A DNA stretch of 64,000 bases from Acidobacteriota bacterium (GTDB lineage: Bacteria > Acidobacteriota > JAAYUB01), in contig JAKQOW010000178.1 in the NCBI GenBank assembly GCA_029565065.1, positions 31,122 through 95,121 on the forward strand, in the 5' to 3' direction. Under the pieces are notes generated by a model. The model saw only the letters and a program-made list of their open reading frames with translations, had not been told where the DNA came from and did no database searches. A program made the translations under genes and the position numbers. The first letter of the stretch is position 1, and the number at the start of each line of letters is the position of its first letter. Shown one piece after another: positions 59,354 through 64,000 of the stretch.

Positions 59354-59660
59354 GAGTTGGGAGATAGGAGTTCCGAGTTAGTCGTGCTCGTGATTCGTAA
59401 TCGTAATCGTCATCGTAATTCGTAATCGTGATCGTAATCGAGGCTAGAGGCTCGAGGCTAGAGGCTCGAGGCTAGAGGCTCGAGGCTAGAGGCTCGATAC
59501 TCGAGGTTCGTTCCCGATTGTCGGACATTGGAATTCGGACTTCGGATATCGGACCAGGGACCTCGGTTCTGGGTCCTGGTTTCCAGCCCCCAGGTCCCAG
59601 GTCCCAAAACATAAAATTTTCTTTGTGCACTGTGTGCCTGGTGGTGACACGAGTTGAATC
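59348..59660 (+). repeat. Composite intergenic repeat, copy N
   Basis: Plus-strand order: AGATAGGAGTTGGGAGATAG at the stop codon, GTGCTCGTGATTCGTAATCG hexamers (59383-59440), five GGCTAGAGGCTCGA units (59441-59500), core variant TTCGTTCCCGATTGTCGG (59507-59524), ATTCGGACTTCGGATATCGG, GGTTCTGGGTCCTGG and CCAGGTCCCAGGTCCC (59553-59605), then CTTTGTGCACTGTG (59621-59634). All main modules are present. The gap to 59755 has no gene. Confidence 0.85.
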
Positions 59661-59755
59661 CCGATCTTTCGGCGCGCGATCATTCCGATATCGGCATCAG
59701 CGGGCGATCCGTGCGATAATCAGCCCGACCGTTCCCCATCTCCCCGGAGTACCGC

Positions 59756-62700
59756 ATGATCGACACCGACGCCCCGACGCCTGATGCCGCTACCGAGCAT
59801 GCCGCAAGGATGGCGCCCGCCGCCGCGCTGGCGGAACACGTCCGCCAGGCCCGGGCCAAGTTCCTCGCCATGGCCACCACCTACGGCTTGGGCGTGTTCA
59901 ACGACAACTTTTTCAAGCAGGCGGCCATGCTGCTGGCGGTGGGCGCCGGGCGGACCGAGCTGCAGGGTTACTCGCTCGCGATCTACACGCTGCCGTTCAT
60001 CCTGTTCGCGGCCCCGGCCGGGTGGCTGGCCGACCGCTTCGCCAAGCGGCGGGTCGTCATCGGGTCGAAGGCGCTGGAGCTGGCGGCCATGCTGGCCGGC
60101 GCCGCCGGGATCATCACGGGCAACTGGTGGCTCATCTTCACCATGCTGGGCTTGATGGGGCTGCAGTCCACCCTGTTCAGCCCGGCGCTCAACGGCTCCA
60201 TCCCCGAGCTCTACCCCGCGGAGTACGTGACCCGGGCCAACGCCATCCTGCGGTTCTTCGTCACCGCGGCCATCCTGGCCGGCGTGGCCACGGCGGGTCT
60301 GTCCCTGGATCTGGACGGCACCGGACCCGGTGGCTTCGCCATGGGTCGGCTCGCCGTGGGCGGCGTCGTGGTGGGCGTGGCGCTCATCGGACTCCTGATC
60401 AGCTTCGGCGTGCCGTCCCGCCCGGCCGCCGATCCGCGGGTGGCCTTCCCGTGGAGCGGCCCGCTGATCAGCCTGCGCACTCTGCGCGGCGCGGCGCGGG
60501 ATCCGCTGCTGGCGACCACCATCTGCGCCAGCGTGTTCATCTGGTTCCTGGGCTCGCTGCAGATCCTGCTCATCAACCCGATGGGCCTGCAGCAATTCGA
60601 CCTGGGCCCCGCCGTCACCAGCTATCTCATCGCCGCGCAGCTCATCGGCATCGGCGTCGGCGGCGTCATCGCCGCGCGGGTGGCGACGGGTTCCCGCTGG
60701 CACCGCGTCATCGGTCCCGCCGGCATCCTCGTCGCGGCGTGCATGGGCGCCGTCGCGGCCGTCCCGGCCCTGCCGGCGGGCGCGCAGGTCGCGGCGCTGT
60801 TCGCGCTGGCCGGCGGCGTGGGCATCGCCGGCGGCGTGTTCCTGATTCCGGTGGAGAGCTTCATCCAGGTGCGCCCGCCGGCGGAGCGCAAGGGGGCGGT
60901 GTGGGCCGCCACCAACTGCGGCGTGTTCGCCGGGATCCTGGTGTCGGGCCTGGTGTCCAACGCGCTGCTCGCCGTGGCGCTCCCCACCGCCGGCTTCGGA
61001 CTGGCCGCCGTCGCGACGCTGCTCGCCACCGCCGTGCTGGCGGCCGCCTACCGACGCGCCGAGGGGCGTCCCACTCTGCTCACCCGGTCGCTCACCCAGC
61101 TCGGCCGCGGCCTGCTGCGCCTGCGCTACCGGATCCGCGTCGAGGGGATCGAGACGGTGGCCGCGCGGGACGGCGGCCCCATCCTGTTTCTGCCCAATCA
61201 CCCGGCGCTCATCGATCCGGTGATCGTCATGCTGGAGCTGTTCCCCCGCTTCGCGCCACGGTCGCTGGCCGACCGCGACCAGGTGGACCGCTTCCTCGTG
61301 CGCCGCCTGGCGGACCGCTTCGGCGTCCGGCCCATGGCCGATCCCGGCCGGTACGGCGCCGCGGCCCGCGACGACGTGGCCGCCGCCCTGGCCGCCTGTG
61401 CCGCGGACCTGCACGCGGGGCGGCATCTCATCCTCTACCCCGCCGGCCGGATCTACCGCAGCCGTCTCGAGGACCTGGGCGGCACCAGCGCGCTGGAGAC
61501 CCTGCTCCGTCAGGCGCCCGACGTCCGGATCGTCCTGGTGCGCACCCGCGGCCTGTGGGGCAGCCGCTTCAGCCGCGCGCCGGGGCGCCATCCCGACATG
61601 GCCGCCGGCCTGCTCCGCGGACTGAAGGTGCTGCTGGCCAACGCCCTGTGCTTCGCGCCGCGGCGCCCCGTCACCATCGAGCTGTGTGAGCCGGCGGATG
61701 TGCCCCGCACCGCCGACCGGACCGTCCTGAACCGCTATCTCGAGACCTTCTACAACGCCGACGCTCCGCCCAACACCTACGTGCCGTACTACTGGTGGGA
61801 GCGGGGCGGCATCCGGATTCTGCCCGAGCCGACGCCGCCCCGGCTTTCCGGCGCGGTGGCGGACGCTCCCGCCGCCACGCGCGACATCGTCCTGCGGCAT
61901 CTGCAGGAGGTGAGCGGCGTGGCGGCCGTCGCCCCCGAGCACCTGCTGGCGCGCGACCTCGGCCTGGACAGCCTGGCCCAGGTGGACCTGGCGGTCTGGC
62001 TGGAGCGGGAGTTCGGCCACGCCGTAGAGCAGACCGACGCCCTGCGCACCGCCGGCGACGTGATCCTGGCCGCCTGCGGCCAGGTGGCCGCCGCCGGACC
62101 GGCGGAACTGGCGCCCATCGCCGCCGGCTGGTTCGCCCGAGCCGCCGCCGCCGAGCGGATCGCCGTGCCGGCCGGCGGACACATCGGCGAACTGTTCCTG
62201 GCCCAGGCGCGCCGCACGCCGGGACGGGTGATCGTCGCCGACCAGACCAGCGGCGCCAAAACCTATCGCGACCTCGTCACCGCCGTGCTGGTGCTGCGGC
62301 CCGTCGTCGCCGCGCTGCCGGGCGAGGCGGTGGGCATCATGCTTCCGGCATCGGTGGGCGCGGTGGTGCTGTACCTGTCCGCGCTGTTTGCCGGCAAGAC
62401 GCCGGTCATGGTGAACTGGACCGCGGGCCCGCGCCAGATGGCCCACGCGCTGGCGCTGGCCGGCGTCGAGCGGGTGCTCACCGCGGGCCGGCTGGTCCAG
62501 CGCCTCCAGGCCCAGGGGATGGACCTGTCGACGATCCAGGACCGCCTGGTCCTGTTGGAAGACGTGGGCCGCGCCATCCCGCTCCGCGCCAAGCTCGCGG
62601 CGGCGCTGCGGGCGCGGCTGGGCCGCCACGGTCTCGACCGCGTGGCGCCGCGGGATCCGGCGGTGATCCTCTTCACCAGCGGCTCCGAGAGCCTCCCCAA

Positions 62701-63706
62701 GGCCGTGCCGCTCACCCACGCCAACATCCTCACCAACGCCCGCGACGTGGCGGCCAACTTCGGCCTGTACCCCGACGACCGGGCGCTGGGCATCCTGCCG
62801 CCGTTCCACTCGTTCGGGCTGACGGTGACGACGCTGCTGCCGCTGCTGACGGGACTGCGGGTGGTGTACCATCCGAACCCCACCGAAGGGGCCGTCCTGG
62901 CCCGGCTCATCGCCGCCTACGGCGTCACCCTGCTGGTGGGCACCCCCACGTTCCTGCGGGGGATCGTCCGCGCCGCCGACGACGCCCAACTCCACACGCT
63001 GCGCGCGGTGATCGCGGGCGCGGAGCGGTGCCCCGACGAACTGTTCGATGAGGTGGGCCGCCGCTGGCCCAGGCTGATCATCGTCGAGGGGTATGGCATC
63101 ACCGAGTGCTCGCCCGTGGTGGCGGCCAACAACGAGCACGCCCCGCGGCGCGGGGCCATCGGCAGGCCCATGGCGTCGGTGGAATGCGCGGTAGTGGACC
63201 TGGACACGCACACCCGCGTCCCGCCCGGCAGCGGCCGCACCGGCATGCTGCTGGTTCGCGGGCCCAGCGTCTTCGGCGGCTACCTCGGCGCTGACGTCCC
63301 CTCGCCGTTCGTGGAGTTCGAGGGCCGGAGCTGGTACCGCACCGGCGACCTCGTGACCGAAGACGCCGACGGCGTGCTCGCGTTCCGCGGCCGCCTCAAG
63401 CGCTTTGCCAAGCTGGGCGGCGAGATGATCTCGCTGCCCGCCGTCGAGGAGGCGCTGGCCCGGGCGCTGGCTCCGGCGGCCGACGAGCCGGTGCTGGCGG
63501 TGGAGTGCACGCCGCTCGAGACCAATCCGGAGCTGGTACTCTTCACCACGCTGGACGTGGACCGCGAGGCGGCCAACCGGTGCATCCGCGACGCCGGGTT
63601 GTCGCCGCTCCACAACGTGCGGCGCGTGGTGCGCGTCGAAGCCATCCCCCTCCTCGGCACCGGCAAAACGGACTACCGCTCGCTCCGGGAACTGCTCCGT
63701 TCGTAA
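59756..63706 (+). CDS. aas: LplT-like MFS + PlsC acyltransferase + ACP + acyl-AMP ligase fusion (Aas-like)
   Basis: A 1316-residue fusion with four parts. An LplT-like MFS carrier spans about 35-435 ('GVFNDNFFKQAAMLL', 'WLADRFAKRRVVI'). The PlsC acyltransferase has HX4D at His482-Asp487 in 'NHPALID'. An acyl carrier domain has Ser739 in 'DLGLDSLAQVDL'. The C-terminal AMP-forming ligase spans about 800-1316 ('LFTSGSESLPKAVPLTH', 'EGYGITECSPV', 'YRTGDLV', 'GTGKTDYRSL'). The set resembles lysophospholipid import and re-acylation by LplT and Aas. E. coli Aas has no built-in ACP. The stop TAA is the first unit of a CGTAATCG repeat. Confidence 0.93.
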   Translation: MIDTDAPTPDAATEHAARMAPAAALAEHVRQARAKFLAMATTYGLGVFNDNFFKQAAMLLAVGAGRTELQGYSLAIYTLPFILFAAPAGWLADRFAKRRVVIGSKALELAAMLAGAAGIITGNWWLIFTMLGLMGLQSTLFSPALNGSIPELYPAEYVTRANAILRFFVTAAILAGVATAGLSLDLDGTGPGGFAMGRLAVGGVVVGVALIGLLISFGVPSRPAADPRVAFPWSGPLISLRTLRGAARDPLLATTICASVFIWFLGSLQILLINPMGLQQFDLGPAVTSYLIAAQLIGIGVGGVIAARVATGSRWHRVIGPAGILVAACMGAVAAVPALPAGAQVAALFALAGGVGIAGGVFLIPVESFIQVRPPAERKGAVWAATNCGVFAGILVSGLVSNALLAVALPTAGFGLAAVATLLATAVLAAAYRRAEGRPTLLTRSLTQLGRGLLRLRYRIRVEGIETVAARDGGPILFLPNHPALIDPVIVMLELFPRFAPRSLADRDQVDRFLVRRLADRFGVRPMADPGRYGAAARDDVAAALAACAADLHAGRHLILYPAGRIYRSRLEDLGGTSALETLLRQAPDVRIVLVRTRGLWGSRFSRAPGRHPDMAAGLLRGLKVLLANALCFAPRRPVTIELCEPADVPRTADRTVLNRYLETFYNADAPPNTYVPYYWWERGGIRILPEPTPPRLSGAVADAPAATRDIVLRHLQEVSGVAAVAPEHLLARDLGLDSLAQVDLAVWLEREFGHAVEQTDALRTAGDVILAACGQVAAAGPAELAPIAAGWFARAAAAERIAVPAGGHIGELFLAQARRTPGRVIVADQTSGAKTYRDLVTAVLVLRPVVAALPGEAVGIMLPASVGAVVLYLSALFAGKTPVMVNWTAGPRQMAHALALAGVERVLTAGRLVQRLQAQGMDLSTIQDRLVLLEDVGRAIPLRAKLAAALRARLGRHGLDRVAPRDPAVILFTSGSESLPKAVPLTHANILTNARDVAANFGLYPDDRALGILPPFHSFGLTVTTLLPLLTGLRVVYHPNPTEGAVLARLIAAYGVTLLVGTPTFLRGIVRAADDAQLHTLRAVIAGAERCPDELFDEVGRRWPRLIIVEGYGITECSPVVAANNEHAPRRGAIGRPMASVECAVVDLDTHTRVPPGSGRTGMLLVRGPSVFGGYLGADVPSPFVEFEGRSWYRTGDLVTEDADGVLAFRGRLKRFAKLGGEMISLPAVEEALARALAPAADEPVLAVECTPLETNPELVLFTTLDVDREAANRCIRDAGLSPLHNVRRVVRVEAIPLLGTGKTDYRSLRELLRS

Positions 63707-63860
63707 TCGTCATCGTAATCGTCATCGTAATCGTCATCGTAATCGTGATCGTGATCGTAATTCGTAATCGAGGCTCGAGGCTCGTTACCGTAATGCGGAC
63801 ATCGAACATCGGACTTCGGGCAGTCCATCTTCACCACAAAGGCACAGAGGACACCGAGTC
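63701..63860 (+). repeat. Composite intergenic repeat, copy O
   Basis: Plus-strand order: TCGTAATCGTCATCGTAATC twelve-base units (63701-63768) that give in-frame stops at the end of the Aas-like gene, GAGGCTCGAGG, core variant CTCGTTACCGTAATGCGG (63781-63798) with ACATCGAACATCGG, and TTCACCACAAAGGCACAGAG (63830-63849). Confidence 0.85.
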
Positions 63861-64000
63861 TTTTTATGTTGTGAGCCAGGATCTTATTCTGTCTCCACTA
63901 CTCCGATCTCACCATCCTTTCAATACCCAACGAGAAATGAACAATGCATGATGATCGATGAACATGGCCGCTCCTTCGCGTCCTTGGTGACTTTGTGGTT
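63861..64000. other. End of window, non-coding with repeat fragments
   Basis: It holds an ATGAACAATGCATGATGATC module (63936-63955) and CCTTCGCGTCCTTGGTGAC (63975-63993). I see no gene. Confidence 0.6.

Noticed and set aside
59720..63613. Minus-strand open frame of 1297 codons
   Set aside because: Antisense to the Aas-like fusion; Gln/His/Arg-rich and without motifs.
1..64000. tRNA or rRNA genes
   Set aside because: No cloverleaf with a TTCGA-type T loop and no rRNA stretch was recognised in the gaps; short genes could still be missed by eye.

Overview
The window is about 68-70% GC. It has tightly packed operons, many GTG starts, exported proteins with signal peptides and an FtsX-type orphan ABC permease. 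It also carries bacterial tricorn protease, M16 protease pair, DUF1028 and sialidase-fold genes. I infer a Gram-negative, Acidobacteriota-like organism from an uncultured or anaerobic lineage. A glycyl radical enzyme and an anaerobic-type purine gene set point to anaerobic metabolism. The taxon is inference, not proof. I saw no rRNA, tRNA, CRISPR array, insertion sequence or phage gene.

Layout. (1) 1-2202: truncated ABC permease. (2) 2449-8175: hydroxyproline module. It has a trans-4-hydroxyproline dehydratase-type glycyl radical enzyme and its activase on the minus strand, diverging from a FadR-type regulator and an MFS carrier on the plus strand. Back-to-back TTGACN promoters and a 16-base palindromic operator lie between them. 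(3) 8475-14656: SDR, DapA-family aldolase, metallophosphoesterase and a tricorn-like peptidase. (4) 15023-23287: secreted beta-propeller protein, DUF1028 protein, Mut7-C protein, aminotransferase, MFS exporter, nucleotidyltransferase with a small partner, and DinB. (5) 23759-35898: a long minus-strand series with a hydantoinase-type amidohydrolase, a two-subunit molybdenum hydroxylase, YgeW carbamoyltransferase, an unusual PLP enzyme, a MocA-like cytidylyltransferase, three membrane/NTPase genes of unknown role, free-Met-sulfoxide reductase and a CDF transporter. (6) 36648-42395: M16 protease pair, sialidase-fold protein and threonine synthase. (7) 43146-45777: YgeY and SsnA, which return to the purine theme. 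(8) 46421-53750: exported unknowns, a TMTC-like TPR membrane protein with a GT2, an anion permease and a Ser/Thr kinase. (9) 54729-63706: giant GH13 protein, exported creatininase-family protein, and an MFS-PlsC-ACP-AMP-ligase fusion.

How they work together. HyuA-type hydrolase, XdhD-type hydroxylase (split in two), YgeW, YgeY, SsnA and MocA are the partners found together in the E. coli ygeW-ssnA-xdhD region and in related anaerobic purine/urate clusters. YgeX, YgfK, carbamate kinase and the FAD subunit are absent here. A 486-residue fold-type II PLP enzyme sits where YgeX would be expected.

The most unusual signal is non-coding. Nearly every larger intergenic gap holds a composite repeat whose low-complexity modules occur in one fixed order: (GGAGATA or GTTCACT) - (CGTAATCG) - (GGCTCGAGGCTAGA) - a conserved core CTCGTTCCCGTAACGCGG - (GGTTCTGGGACC) - (CATTCACC). 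Ten of thirteen copies start at the 3' end of a gene, and several supply that gene's stop codon. I cannot name this family or assign it a function.
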